NCBI GenBank assembly: GCA_910575565.1
Contig: CAJTFL010000017.1
Coordinates: forward strand, 30,764-94,763
Direction of reading: 5' to 3'
Length of the DNA stretch: 64,000 nt
Source: Lachnospiraceae bacterium
Lineage (GTDB): Bacteria; Bacillota; Clostridia; Lachnospirales; Lachnospiraceae
Below, piece by piece: positions 55,024 through 63,403 of the stretch; the stretch's first letter is position 1, and the number at the start of each line of letters is the position of its first letter. The translations under genes and the position numbers were made by a program. The notes under the pieces were generated by a model that saw only the letters and a list, made by a program, of their open reading frames with translations, was not told the DNA's origin and made no database searches.

Positions 55024-55530
55024 TTAGAGTGATTGTTTTGAAATTATCATGTTACATCTGCTCCACAACTCGTCTTTATAGGAAAATACATCTTTGTCAA
55101 TCTTTCTTTCAGCAAAGCCGACTTTTTCATAACATTGCTTTGCTAATACGTTTTCACTGAAAACATTTAGTTGAACCGCTTTTGCGCCGGTTATCTGAAA
55201 AGCGAATTGCAGAGACAGATTCAGCATTTTTTTTCCGTAACCTTTTCCACGTTTGGTTTTATCAACAATAACAAATTTAAGAAAACCAATATTGTCTGCT
55301 GTATTGACAGAATAACAGAAGAAGCCTACTGCCTGTCCGCTGTTTTCAGTTGCGACATAAGCACTGTCCGTCCAGTCCATTGCATTTTTCTCTAATAAAT
55401 CATGGAAAGATTTTTGTGTCATGGGGTATGGCAAAAGGTTTGCACACCAAAAAGCATGAGTTCTTTCGTCATCAATCCATTTTGATACATATTCGTAATC
55501 TTTGCTTGATATATACGGTCGGATTCTCAT
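55024..55530 (-). CDS. GNAT family acetyltransferase (1)
   Basis: 168 residues. The acetyl-CoA loop is KTKRGKGYGKKMLNLSLQFA; the C-terminus NVFSENVLAKQCYEKVGF is typical. Substrate unknown. Transcribed toward the XRE gene, 16 bases apart. Confidence 0.87.
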   Translation of the reverse strand: MRIRPYISSKDYEYVSKWIDDERTHAFWCANLLPYPMTQKSFHDLLEKNAMDWTDSAYVATENSGQAVGFFCYSVNTADNIGFLKFVIVDKTKRGKGYGKKMLNLSLQFAFQITGAKAVQLNVFSENVLAKQCYEKVGFAERKIDKDVFSYKDELWSRCNMIISKQSL

Positions 55531-55568
55531 AAATGGAATGTCCTTTCTCCAATTTATTTATAAATTTG

Positions 55569-56042
55569 TTATAGGTAGTACACCATAATATATTCTTCTT
55601 CATTCTCCCTTACAATCTCAAAGCCAATCTTTAGATACATCTTTGCCGCATAATTAGCTTTTTGAACAGAAAGGGAAACTCGGCTGTACCCATGTGATTT
55701 AAGCAGGGTAAGAATTTCTTTCATCATAGCCGTTCCAATGCCAAAGCCCCGGTATTTTTTATAAAGAGAGATTGCCAAAGAGGGCGTTTCATCATCTATA
55801 TGTCCGTAATCGTTCATAATGCGAACCCAAACAGCCCCAACAATCTTACCGCCAACCTCTGCCACTAATCCCCAATCATCTTTGGATTCCCCGAAATGCT
55901 TAACATAAATCTGTAATTCGGGAGATGAAATAATACTTTTGGGTGGAGGTTCGATACCCTCTGGAATAAAGATTGCTTCATAAAGAAAATTATCCAGTAA
56001 CGGATATTCCTGTTTTTGTATTTCTCGTATCGTATACTCCAT
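55569..56042 (-). CDS. GNAT family acetyltransferase (2)
   Basis: 157 residues. The loop ISLYKKYRGFGIGTAMMKEI and the ending SVQKANYAAKMYLKIGFEIV mark a GNAT. Substrate unknown. The 194 bases upstream hold operator-like repeats and the excisionase promoter pointing the other way. Confidence 0.87.
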   Translation of the reverse strand: MEYTIREIQKQEYPLLDNFLYEAIFIPEGIEPPPKSIISSPELQIYVKHFGESKDDWGLVAEVGGKIVGAVWVRIMNDYGHIDDETPSLAISLYKKYRGFGIGTAMMKEILTLLKSHGYSRVSLSVQKANYAAKMYLKIGFEIVRENEEEYIMVYYL

Positions 56043-56160
56043 AGCTTACCTCTCAATTCTGTATTCTCCATATATTCTAGCATAATTAAGATAATACAGC
56101 AACAAAAACTTATCAGAAATGCTAAATTTAATAAAAAAGATAAGTTTAACAAATAAGCTA

Positions 56161-56189
56161 TTGACAATAACAGAAATGTTAAGTATAAT
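56161..56189 (+). promoter_or_regulatory. Excisionase promoter of the guaA island with XRE-type operators
   Basis: TTGACA (56161-56166), exact 17-base spacer, TATAAT (56184-56189). AGAAATG(C/T)TAA repeats overlap and flank it (about 56116, 56171) and AACGCTAAAT lies at 56210, likely operators for the XRE protein. Confidence 0.75.
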
Positions 56190-56236
56190 TTAAATACAGT
56201 ATTTAACAAAAACGCTAAATAAAAGGAGGATATTGA

Positions 56237-56428
56237 ATGAAGAATGAACTATTTGTAACTGCTGGAGAGGTAGCGCAGGAGTTGGGTGTTTCCAAACCAT
56301 TTGCTTACAAATTAGTACGACAGATGAATGAGGAACTGGAAGAAAAAGGTTTTATCACAATTGCAGGGCGTGTCAGCAGAAAATATTATGAAGAAAAATT
56401 CTATGGCATGGCGCAGACGGTGAACTAA
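56237..56428 (+). CDS. Excisionase-like HTH protein of the guaA island
   Basis: 63 residues, VTAGEVAQELGVSKPFAYKL HTH and a basic tail. Very similar to the protein at 59226 (shared VSKP-AYKL and ITIAGRV). AAAGGAGG lies 9 bases upstream. It precedes the integrase stub. Confidence 0.82.
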   Translation: MKNELFVTAGEVAQELGVSKPFAYKLVRQMNEELEEKGFITIAGRVSRKYYEEKFYGMAQTVN

Positions 56429-56440
56429 GGAGGGCGGATT

Positions 56441-56593
56441 ATGGCGGCATATAAAGATGAACAGCGTGGAACATGGTATGTATCTTTCCATTATTATGAC
56501 TGGACGGGGAAGAACTGCCGGAAAGTCAAAAGAGGTTTCAAGACCAAAAGAGAAGCTACGGAGTGGGAAAAGCGAATTGCCACATTTTTATAG
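56441..56593 (+). pseudogene. Integrase N-terminal stub
   Basis: A 50-residue arm-binding (AP2-like) domain, RGTWYVSFHYYDWTGK, then GFKTKREATEWEKR, like the start of the intact integrase at 59415. It stops at 56591-56593, where sequence changes to the yjdF leader. The catalytic domain is gone, so the island cannot excise on its own. Confidence 0.85.
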
Positions 56594-56629
56594 CAAAATA
56601 AGTGGTTATGTGGTAATATATAGGGACAA

Positions 56630-56763
56630 AGATAAAAACACAACGCAAGGTAATCTTGCAGAGCTGGTAGGTAGTCCAGTCGCACCGATTTGGTGTAAGT
56701 AGCCCTCCCTCCTTGGGGTCGTCCATTCTTTGTTCATTACAATTATTTTAAGGAGGAATTGTC
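56630..56763 (+). ncRNA. yjdF (azaaromatic-sensing) riboswitch
   Basis: The leader of yjdF contains the stems I associate with this RNA: ACAACGCAAGG-TAAT-CTTGC, GCTGGTAGGTAGTCCAG, GCACCGATTTGGTG and TAGCCCTCCCTCCTTGGGG. An AAGGAGG ribosome site follows at 56751-56757. The class binds azaaromatic compounds and activates yjdF translation. Confidence 0.8.
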
Positions 56764-57180
56764 ATGGACAAAGTATCGGGAAAGCTGACAGTATTTTTCG
56801 AAGAACCCTTTTGGGTGGGAGTGTTTGAACGTGTATCAGATGGAAAGCTATCTGTATGTAAGGTTACGTTTGGTGCAGAACCCAAAGACTATGAGGTATA
56901 TGACTTCGTTCTGAAAAATTACTATCGGTTAAGATTTAGTTCGGCTGTGGCAACTGTTGTAAAAGAAGCTGGTCGTAATCCTAAACGAGTACAACGTGAA
57001 GTGCGGAAACAGGTACAGAATACCGGGATAGGAACAAAATCACAACAGGCTTTGAAATTACAGCAGGAGCAGTTGAAAACTGAACGTAAAAATGTGAGCC
57101 GGGAACAACGAGAGGCAGAAAGACAGCGTCAGTTTGAACTGAAACAGCAAAAAAGGAAAGAAAAGCATAGGGGCAGATAG
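56764..57180 (+). CDS. yjdF: YjdF family protein
   Basis: 138 residues. The N-terminal beta domain has SGKLTVFFEEPFWVGVFER and the VTFGAEPKDYEVYDFVL stretch of YjdF/DUF2992; the C-terminus is a long basic coiled coil rich in Gln, Glu, Arg and Lys. Function unproven; linked to resistance or response to azaaromatic compounds through its riboswitch. Confidence 0.87.
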   Translation: MDKVSGKLTVFFEEPFWVGVFERVSDGKLSVCKVTFGAEPKDYEVYDFVLKNYYRLRFSSAVATVVKEAGRNPKRVQREVRKQVQNTGIGTKSQQALKLQQEQLKTERKNVSREQREAERQRQFELKQQKRKEKHRGR

Positions 57181-57256
57181 TATTGCTCCTGATTTTTCTT
57201 TTGGTGTAGTATTTATATGGTGTTAGCACTGTGTTTGTGTAGAGGTTGAGTTAATC

Positions 57257-58141
57257 ATGGAGTATAGAAATTTACAAACGTTAATTGATATTAAAATTGC
57301 AAATTTTATAAATGAATATGAAAATACAAATCAGTTATTTAAAAATTCTGATGTAAAGAATGGATTACTACATCCAGGCGAATATGGAATATATAAAGAA
57401 TTGTTAATTGATAAGCTTTTATCTTTTGCTTTACCTAAAAAATTCTCTTATGGAACAGGATTTATTATTAATACAAATGGGAAAATAACATCTCAGTGTG
57501 ACATAATTTTATATGATGAAGGTAATGCCCCTTTTTTGGAAATAGACAATACTAACAGATTTTTTCCACAAGAAGTAGTTTATGGAATCGGAGAAGTTAA
57601 GTCGAAATTAACCAAAAAACAATTATTAGAAGCACTGATAAAATTATCCAATAATAAAAAGATTAGGCAACCATTTTATAATATAGATGGAAATGAAATA
57701 AATCCTGAGAAAGACCCGTATCAAGCGATTTTTACTTTTTTGATTTGTGATGAAATAACAGATTGGAATCCTAATATTGCTTTAGAGATTAAGGAAGAAT
57801 ATATAAAAAATGATATTGAGATGCCATACTGGTTTAATATTATCCTTAGTTTGAAAAATGGTGTAATCGCTTATCATGTACAGCGAGCGGTAAAATTATT
57901 TGAATCTATAGGTAGTCCTTTGGATAAGAGTTTTAGTACAAATGAAGGAGTTCGTACGATTGCCATTCCTTGCTTTGGAAAAAGAGAAGGTATTTTTCTT
58001 CCATTAGATTTTTATACATTAGTTCAAAATAGTGATGTAACTTATGTAAAAGAATTTTTGGTATTAGTAAATGAAGTTTTGATACACTTGAAATCTTATT
58101 ATCCTGATCCGGTTTACTATTTGTATGGAAAGGATAATTAA
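57257..58141 (+). CDS. DUF6602 protein, PD-(D/E)xK nuclease-like
   Basis: 294 residues. Residues 40-115 show HPGEYGIYKELLIDKLL, then CDIILYD (Asp82) and GIGEVKSKL (Glu113-x-Lys115), the D...ExK layout of PD-(D/E)xK nucleases, which I associate with DUF6602. The rest is helical with no clear motif. A GAGGTTGAG site is weak. AT-rich like the SIR2 gene. It ends 18 bases before the right boundary repeat. Possibly a stand-alone defence nuclease; not demonstrated. Confidence 0.68.
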   Translation: MEYRNLQTLIDIKIANFINEYENTNQLFKNSDVKNGLLHPGEYGIYKELLIDKLLSFALPKKFSYGTGFIINTNGKITSQCDIILYDEGNAPFLEIDNTNRFFPQEVVYGIGEVKSKLTKKQLLEALIKLSNNKKIRQPFYNIDGNEINPEKDPYQAIFTFLICDEITDWNPNIALEIKEEYIKNDIEMPYWFNIILSLKNGVIAYHVQRAVKLFESIGSPLDKSFSTNEGVRTIAIPCFGKREGIFLPLDFYTLVQNSDVTYVKEFLVLVNEVLIHLKSYYPDPVYYLYGKDN

Positions 58142-58158
58142 GAAAAAGGAGAAAGTTC

Positions 58159-58178
58159 GTGATACCCGTATGATACCT
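58159..58178 (+). repeat. Right boundary repeat (attR-like)
   Basis: GTGATACCCGTATGATACCT. Matches 51977-51996 at 17 of 20 positions. Confidence 0.75.
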
Positions 58179-58350
58179 GTTTGCTCTGAAACTGTAAATA
58201 CGGCGTAAAATATGAATATTATAGCTATGAAAACCTTTAAAAAGCAACCAAATATTTAACAAATATGTTATAGCTGTAGGGAGTTCGAGTAAACAAAAAT
58301 GCTTAGTAAACCCAGTGTTTATGCTGGTTTGCGGGCTTTGGAAAGGTCTT

Positions 58351-58370
58351 TTGATAACAAATTGATAACA
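58351..58370 (+). repeat. Core-type direct repeat pair, candidate left end of the right-hand element
   Basis: TTGATAACAAATTGATAACA holds two TTGATAAC units 11 bases apart, similar in design to the GATACC pairs bounding the guaA island. The 340 bases 58179-58520 contain no gene. Confidence 0.4.
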
Positions 58371-58463
58371 GTCGTTTGAGTGCGATTATTCTTACTGTCA
58401 AGTGGTTTGTTGGTGGGGAATGATTGAGAAGTGGCTTGGATGGCTGGTATAAATCCATATTAG

Positions 58464-58511
58464 AAACGCCCTTAGCTGTGGGTAGAAACTCATGGCTAAG
58501 GGCGTTTTTTG
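58464..58511. terminator. Bidirectional terminator beside the XRE gene
   Basis: AAACGCCCTTAGC (58464-58476) and GGCTAAGGGCGTTT (58494-58507), then TTT. It lies 10 bases from the end of the minus-strand XRE gene. Confidence 0.8.
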
Positions 58512-58520
58512 TCGTGCTTG

Positions 58521-59051
58521 TCAATCGGTTTTTAGTTTGTCCTTGAACGCTTCGACTAATGTATTGCTCAATTCATCAGAGGGAGATTTCGCCCAATGCT
58601 GCGTGGTGTCAAACTTCGGATAATTGTACCGCCACTGGTCGTAATCTTCCCTGCTGATTTCCTCTACAGAGAGTTTGTCCGCCTGCTCTTTCCAAGCGCA
58701 GAGCATTTTCAGCAGTTCGGCGGCATCCTTATTTTTGTCTTTGCTGACTTTTAAGCAGATTTCACCGTCTGATTCACTGACGGTAAGACCGTAAATGTCC
58801 TCAAGGGTAAATAAGGTGTGCATAAGCCCGATGTAGCTGTCAATGTCGGGTATGTCCAAAGCCTGCGGCGCAACGCCCAGAGCCTGTGCCAGTGCAGCCG
58901 TTAAGTCTGCCTTTGGCTTGCGTGAGCCAGTTTCGTACTGTGCCAGACGCACATCTGCCGATTTTTCGGGAAATCCGACAAGCATACCAAGATATTTCTG
59001 TGTCATGCCCCGCATGATACGGAAAAAATGTATTCTTTCGCCAATCGCCAT
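58521..59051 (-). CDS. XRE-family repressor of the right-hand element
   Basis: 176 residues. HTH: FFRIMRGMTQKYLGMLVGF, then RLAQYETGSRKPKADLT. The C-terminal domain (ELLKMLCAWKEQADKLSVEE) is shared with 54432-55007. It is divergent from the excisionase/integrase genes and probably represses them through the repeats in between. Confidence 0.85.
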   Translation of the reverse strand: MAIGERIHFFRIMRGMTQKYLGMLVGFPEKSADVRLAQYETGSRKPKADLTAALAQALGVAPQALDIPDIDSYIGLMHTLFTLEDIYGLTVSESDGEICLKVSKDKNKDAAELLKMLCAWKEQADKLSVEEISREDYDQWRYNYPKFDTTQHWAKSPSDELSNTLVEAFKDKLKTD

Positions 59052-59091
59052 AATGTTTCACTCCTTGTTCGTATGTTTATAAGGAGTATAG

Positions 59092-59206
59092 CATATATGT
59101 TTAGAACAAGTCAATAAAAATAAAACAAAAAAGTTTAATATTTTTTGCAAACCTATTGACAGTAGCAAAAATGTTTAGTATTATGAGTTAAGCAAAAATG
59201 CTTAGA
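59092..59206. promoter_or_regulatory. Divergent control region with XRE operator repeats and excisionase promoter
   Basis: TTGACA (59156-59161), 17 bases, TATTAT (59179-59184). GCAAAAATGTTTAG overlaps the spacer (about 59165-59178) and GCAAAAATGCTTAG follows at about 59193-59206; ATATATGTTTAGAAC lies at 59093. These ATG(C/T)TTAG repeats look like binding sites for the adjacent XRE protein. Confidence 0.72.
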
Positions 59207-59225
59207 AAGAGAAAGGAGAGGTTGT

Positions 59226-59414
59226 ATGGACAACAAATTTATACGTGTGGACGAGGTGGCGCAAGAGCTTTCCGTATCGAAGCCTTACGCTTACAAGCTC
59301 ATCAAGAAATTGAATGACGAGCTGAAGGAGCAGGGATTTATCACGATTGCAGGGAGAGTAAACCGCCAGTATTTTCAAGAAAGGCTCTATGGGGCAGGAA
59401 AGGGGATGGAGTAA
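59226..59414 (+). CDS. Excisionase-like HTH protein
   Basis: 62 residues, VDEVAQELSVSKPYAYKLIK HTH, with the shared tail ITIAGRVNRQYFQERLYG. GAAAGGAGAGG precedes the ATG. Its stop abuts the integrase start, so excision and integration proteins are made together. Confidence 0.83.
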   Translation: MDNKFIRVDEVAQELSVSKPYAYKLIKKLNDELKEQGFITIAGRVNRQYFQERLYGAGKGME

Positions 59415-60494
59415 ATGCCAGTATTTAAGAATGAGGGCAACGGCACATGGTATGTGATGGCTCGGTATGTGAACTGGAAAGGGGAACGGAAACAGAAGTG
59501 TAAGCGTGGATTTGCCACAAAGCGTGAAGCGCAGGAGTGGGAGCGCAAGTTCCAGCTACAAAATTCTGCTGACCTTGACATGGACTTTGAAGCCTTTACG
59601 GAGCTTTATGCGAATGATGTCAAGAACCGACTGAAAGAAAACACTTGGCTGACAAAGGAGCATATCATTCGGACGAAGATTCTTCCTTACTTTGGTAAGA
59701 TGAAGATTAGCGAGATTGGCACAAAGGAAATTATTGCATGGCAAAATGAACTGCTTGCCTACCGTGATGAAAAACGCAATCCCTATTCGCAAACGTATCT
59801 GAAAACAGTTCACAACCAGCTTTCAGCAATATTTAACCATGCAGTGCGCTATTATGACCTCCGCTCCAACCCTGCGGCAAAGGCGGGGAACATGGGGAGC
59901 GAGGAACACAAAGAAATGCTGTTCTGGACAAAAGAGGAATATAAGAGGTTTGCGGATGAAATGATGGACAAGCCAGTTTCCTTTTACGCCTTTGAAATGC
60001 TCTACTGGTGCGGAATCCGAGAGGGAGAATTATTAGCCTTGACCGCCGCTGATTTCAATTTTGATAAGGAAACGGTCACGATTAACAAATCTTACCAACG
60101 CCTGCATGGGGAGGACGTGATTACCTCTCCGAAAACGAAAAAGAGCAACCGCACAATCAAGATGCCAAAGTTTCTCTGCGAGGAAATGCAGGAGTATGTC
60201 GGTATGCTGTATGGCTTAAAGAAGAAAGACCGCATTTTCACGGTAACAAAGAGCTATCTCCATCACGAGATGGACAGGGGCGCAAAAGCCGCAGGGGTAA
60301 AGCGCATACGGATTCACGATTTGCGCCACAGCCACATCAGCTTATTGATTGACATGGGATTCTCGGCGGTGGCGATTGCTGACCGAGTAGGGCATGAGAG
60401 CATTGAAATCACTTATAGGTACGCTCATCTGTTTCCGTCAAAGCAGGCAGAAATGGCAGACAGGCTTGATGATTTGGGAAAGGGGGATTTTTGA
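59415..60494 (+). CDS. Tn916-type tyrosine integrase
   Basis: 359 residues, intact. N-terminal arm-binding domain (GTWYVMARYVNWKGERKQK), SAM-like core-binding domain, then the catalytic domain with Arg in WCGIREGELLAL, HDLRHSHISLL, GHESIEITYRYAHLFP supplying H-x-x-R, H and Tyr. Integrates and excises the element to its left end near 58351. Starts right at the excisionase stop. Confidence 0.92.
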   Translation: MPVFKNEGNGTWYVMARYVNWKGERKQKCKRGFATKREAQEWERKFQLQNSADLDMDFEAFTELYANDVKNRLKENTWLTKEHIIRTKILPYFGKMKISEIGTKEIIAWQNELLAYRDEKRNPYSQTYLKTVHNQLSAIFNHAVRYYDLRSNPAAKAGNMGSEEHKEMLFWTKEEYKRFADEMMDKPVSFYAFEMLYWCGIREGELLALTAADFNFDKETVTINKSYQRLHGEDVITSPKTKKSNRTIKMPKFLCEEMQEYVGMLYGLKKKDRIFTVTKSYLHHEMDRGAKAAGVKRIRIHDLRHSHISLLIDMGFSAVAIADRVGHESIEITYRYAHLFPSKQAEMADRLDDLGKGDF

Positions 60495-60495
60495 T

Positions 60496-60831
60496 ATGTC
60501 GGCAAAGAATTTAGACAACTGCAACCGTTGGAGGAACAAGACCGTCGCCTTTCGGGTATCTCCCGAAGAAAGTGAGCAGATTGACAAAGCGGTGCGGCTT
60601 TCGGGGCTTACCAAGCAGGACTATATCACAAGGCGGCTCTTATGCCAAGACGTGGTTGTGCAGGGCAATCCGAGGGTGTATAAGGCACTCCGCAATGAGC
60701 TTGCTGCTGTTCTTACGGAATTGCAGAGGATTGAAGCGGGCGGGGGCGTAAATGAAGAACTGCTTGACACAATCGAACTGATTGCGGTTATCCTCGGCGG
60801 TCTGAAAGGAGAGTGTGAAGATGGCGAATAA
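60496..60831 (+). CDS. MobC-like ribbon-helix-helix protein
   Basis: 111 residues. NKTVAFRVSPEESEQIDKAV and GLTKQDYITRRLL form the RHH region as in MobC. Accessory relaxosome protein for the MobV relaxase downstream. ATG 60496 directly follows the integrase stop; the longer frame from 60394 lies inside the integrase. Confidence 0.75.
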   Translation: MSAKNLDNCNRWRNKTVAFRVSPEESEQIDKAVRLSGLTKQDYITRRLLCQDVVVQGNPRVYKALRNELAAVLTELQRIEAGGGVNEELLDTIELIAVILGGLKGECEDGE

Positions 60832-61918
60832 AAAAGAAACGGCTGCCCCGAATGTATCTGTTGGCGCAGATGCGGGGCAACCGCCTAATGTAAACAATAA
60901 CAGTATAACCAATTACCCGTCGAAAAACAATAGCAAAGCTCTTGAAACTGTTTCTATGGCAGAATTGTATGATTCTGTATATCCGAGCAAGCCGCCCTTG
61001 ATTGAAGGTCTGCTCTACCCTGGGACTTATCTATTCGTAGGTGCGCCGAAGCTTGGAAAGAGCTTCCTTATGGCGCAGATTGCCTACCATATCAGTATGG
61101 GTGTGCCGCTGTGGGAATATCCCACCCGAAAAGGAACGGTCTTGTACCTTACCCTTGAAGATGATTACCGCCGCCTGCAGGAAAGGCTGTACCGTATGTT
61201 TGGAACGGACGGGGCAGACAGTTTATTCTTTTCTGTTTCGGCGGGTAATCTCGGAAACGGATTGGATGAACAGTTGCAGGAATTTATGAAACAGCATACC
61301 GATACAAAACTGATTATCATTGACACGCTCCAAAAGGTGCGGGAAGTCGGCGGGGACAATTACAGTTACGCAAACGACTATGAAATCATTACAAGGCTGA
61401 AACAGTTTGCAGACAGCTATGGTATCTGCCTCCTGCTTGTCCATCATACCAGAAAGCAGGGTTCTGATGATAAGTTTGACATGATTTCGGGGACTACTGG
61501 CTTGCTCGGTGCGGCTGACGGTGCGTTCCTGTTGCAGAAAGAAAAACGCATCGGCAATGCCGCCACGCTTGAAGTGTCGGGCAGAGACCAGCAAGAGCAG
61601 AAACTCTATCTCCTCCGCAATCCCGAAACATTGTTATGGGATTTTCAAAAGGCAGAAACAGAACTTTGGAAAGAGCCGCCAGAGCCTTTACTTGAGGAAA
61701 TAGACAAAAGAATTACTGCCGACTGCCCCTTGTGGCAGGGGACGGCGACGGAGCTTGCGGCTTGGCTGAAAACGGAGTTACAGCCGAACAGCCTTGCACG
61801 GAGATTGAATGTCCTGTCGGGACGTTTACTCAACGAATACGGCATCTTCTATAAACGTGAACGGTGTCACGAGGGGCGTATGATAAAGCTGTACCGTGGG
61901 GAGCGTGACGATATGTGA
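60821..61918 (+). CDS. RepA-like ATPase of the right-hand element
   Basis: 365 residues. Walker A GAPKLGKSF, Walker B KLIIIDTLQKVR, then LLLVHHTRKQGSDD and SGTTGLLGAADG, the same architecture as 11733-12746 but only distantly similar. The N-terminal 45 residues are a low-complexity tail. ATG 60821 is preferred (AAAGGAGAG 8 bases upstream; GTG 60815 possible). The last codons overlap the first iteron. Confidence 0.83.
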   Translation: MANKKETAAPNVSVGADAGQPPNVNNNSITNYPSKNNSKALETVSMAELYDSVYPSKPPLIEGLLYPGTYLFVGAPKLGKSFLMAQIAYHISMGVPLWEYPTRKGTVLYLTLEDDYRRLQERLYRMFGTDGADSLFFSVSAGNLGNGLDEQLQEFMKQHTDTKLIIIDTLQKVREVGGDNYSYANDYEIITRLKQFADSYGICLLLVHHTRKQGSDDKFDMISGTTGLLGAADGAFLLQKEKRIGNAATLEVSGRDQQEQKLYLLRNPETLLWDFQKAETELWKEPPEPLLEEIDKRITADCPLWQGTATELAAWLKTELQPNSLARRLNVLSGRLLNEYGIFYKRERCHEGRMIKLYRGERDDM

Positions 61919-61988
61919 CGGTGTGACGGTATTTTTAGGAGTGGGGTGCGGTACGGAAATAACCGTCACATCGACGCAAACCGTCACG
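61905..61988. repeat. Inverted iteron array after the replication ATPase
   Basis: GTGACG units at 61905, 61915 and 61923 face CCGTCAC units at 61963 and 61981, with a centre around GAGTGGGGTGCGG. Same place and unit type as the arrays in the left elements but without the 280-base interior. Confidence 0.7.
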
Positions 61989-62013
61989 GATAAAGTTTTT
62001 GCGGGGTGCAGGG

Positions 62014-62181
62014 GGCTTTTTACAAAAAGCCGCCCTGTTTCGTCTGCCGACTCGGTCGGTTCGCAGCTTGTGTGCCACTGGCACACGCTCACCCCTCGGA
62101 GAGCGCAAAACCTGCTTGCAGGTTGCATTTTTGTTGGCGAAGCCGACAAAAGTGCTTTTGCGTTACTTTCGGGAAAGTAAC
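62014..62181. other. Hairpin cluster between iterons and relaxase, candidate oriT/ssDNA origin
   Basis: Six closely packed hairpins: GGCTTTTT/AAAAGCC (about 62014), CCGAC/GTCGG (62047), GTGTGCC-ACT-GGCACAC (62070-62086), AACCTGC-TT-GCAGGTT (62109-62124), TTTTGTTGGC-GAA-GCCGACAAAA (about 62129-62151), and GTTACTTTC-GG-GAAAGTAAC (62162-62181). No coding function seen. Confidence 0.65.
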
Positions 62182-62237
62182 AAAGCCTACCAGCCGAAAA
62201 GAAAGGGTGTGATTTTATAAGACGGACGATTAGCGCA

Positions 62238-63395
62238 ATGGTGGGGAAAGGCTCGGTCAACCATAACAGCCGTAAATTCAAGGCTGAAAATGTGGATGCT
62301 GAACGCTCCCACCTCAATGTAGATTACTGTAATGAGAATATCAAGAAAGTATATCATAAGCTATTTGATGAAGCATTACAGAGATATAACGAGAAACAGA
62401 CAAGGGCAGACCGCCGCATTGCCGATTATTACGAGAAGATACGGAACTCAAAGCAGGAAAAGCCGTTCCATGAGCTGATTTTGCAGATTGGGGATAAGGA
62501 AAATATGGGCGCAGGAAGTGAAAACGGACAGCTTGCAAGGCAGATTTTAGATGAATATTATCATGGATTCCAAGAGCGAAACCCTAATCTTTATGTATTT
62601 TCCGCTCATATCCATATGGATGAAGCAACGCCGCATTTACACATTGACTTTGTTCCGTTCACGACTGGCAGTAAGCGTGGGCTTGATACAAGGGTATCTT
62701 TGAAACAGGCGTTGGCGGCGCAGGGATTCAAAGGCGGTTCCCGTGGCGATACGGAGTGGAGCCAGTGGGTACAGTCCGAAAAAGAGAGCCTTGCCGCTGT
62801 GATGGGGCGGCATGGCATTGAATGGGAGCATAAAGGGACACATGAGAAACATTTGTCTGTCCTTGATTATAAAAAGCAGGAGCGGGAAAAAGAGGTCGTC
62901 CAGCTTGAGGGGCAGATTTCGGAGAAAAAAGAGGAATTCCAAGTATTGTCGGACAGGGTGGCGAATTACGACAAAGGAATGGAAAACCTAAAAACTCTGG
63001 AACAGGCGCTTGACACTTCTCCAGAGTACCAGTTGGCAGAGCCGCAGGGATTCATGTCTGCGAAGTCATATAGAAACAAAGTGGCAGAGCCTTTGGTGCA
63101 AAAGCTGAAATCACTTGTTAGAACGGCTCTTATAAGGTGCTTTGAAGCGTGGGACGGCTACTATCGGCTGAATGCCACAAATAGCAATCTCCACCGTGAA
63201 AATGAAGGGTTAAGGAAAACCAATGAGAAACTGGCAGGGGAAAATGAAAACCTCCGTGCGGAAAACAAAGATTATAAGCTGCTCCGTAAGACATTTGGGA
63301 GTAAGCAGATAGACAGCCTTTTAGAGCAGGCAAAAGCAGCACAAAAATCAAAACAGCGTGAAAAACGCTTTAAAAACAGCAAAGAAGAAAGGTAG
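62238..63395 (+). CDS. MobV-type relaxase of the right-hand element
   Basis: 385 residues. SAMVGKGSVNHNSRKF lies at the N-terminus, HIHMDEATPHLHIDFVPF is the metal-binding motif, and a long C-terminal coiled coil follows (NENLRAENKDYKLLRK). The family resemblance begins a few codons before ATG 62238 (RRTISAMVGKG), but no upstream start codon is evident, so the exact start is uncertain. Confidence 0.85.
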   Translation: MVGKGSVNHNSRKFKAENVDAERSHLNVDYCNENIKKVYHKLFDEALQRYNEKQTRADRRIADYYEKIRNSKQEKPFHELILQIGDKENMGAGSENGQLARQILDEYYHGFQERNPNLYVFSAHIHMDEATPHLHIDFVPFTTGSKRGLDTRVSLKQALAAQGFKGGSRGDTEWSQWVQSEKESLAAVMGRHGIEWEHKGTHEKHLSVLDYKKQEREKEVVQLEGQISEKKEEFQVLSDRVANYDKGMENLKTLEQALDTSPEYQLAEPQGFMSAKSYRNKVAEPLVQKLKSLVRTALIRCFEAWDGYYRLNATNSNLHRENEGLRKTNEKLAGENENLRAENKDYKLLRKTFGSKQIDSLLEQAKAAQKSKQREKRFKNSKEER

Positions 63396-63403
63396 GAAAC
63401 ACT

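Larger units (their letters stand above)
51977..58178. mobile_element. 6.2-kb island downstream of guaA
   Basis: Bounded by direct repeats of the form GTGATACC-5 bases-GATACCT (51977-51996 and 58159-58178). It is AT-rich compared with guaA, carries an excisionase and an integrase stub, and its terminal genes finish within 4 and 18 bases of the repeats. Contents: SIR2/NTPase protein, XRE regulator, two GNATs, yjdF with riboswitch and a DUF6602 protein. Confidence 0.75.

Noticed and set aside
51977..58178. Considered the island a prophage remnant
   Set aside because: No structural, lysis or phage replication genes; integrase/excisionase type and size fit a small integrative island.
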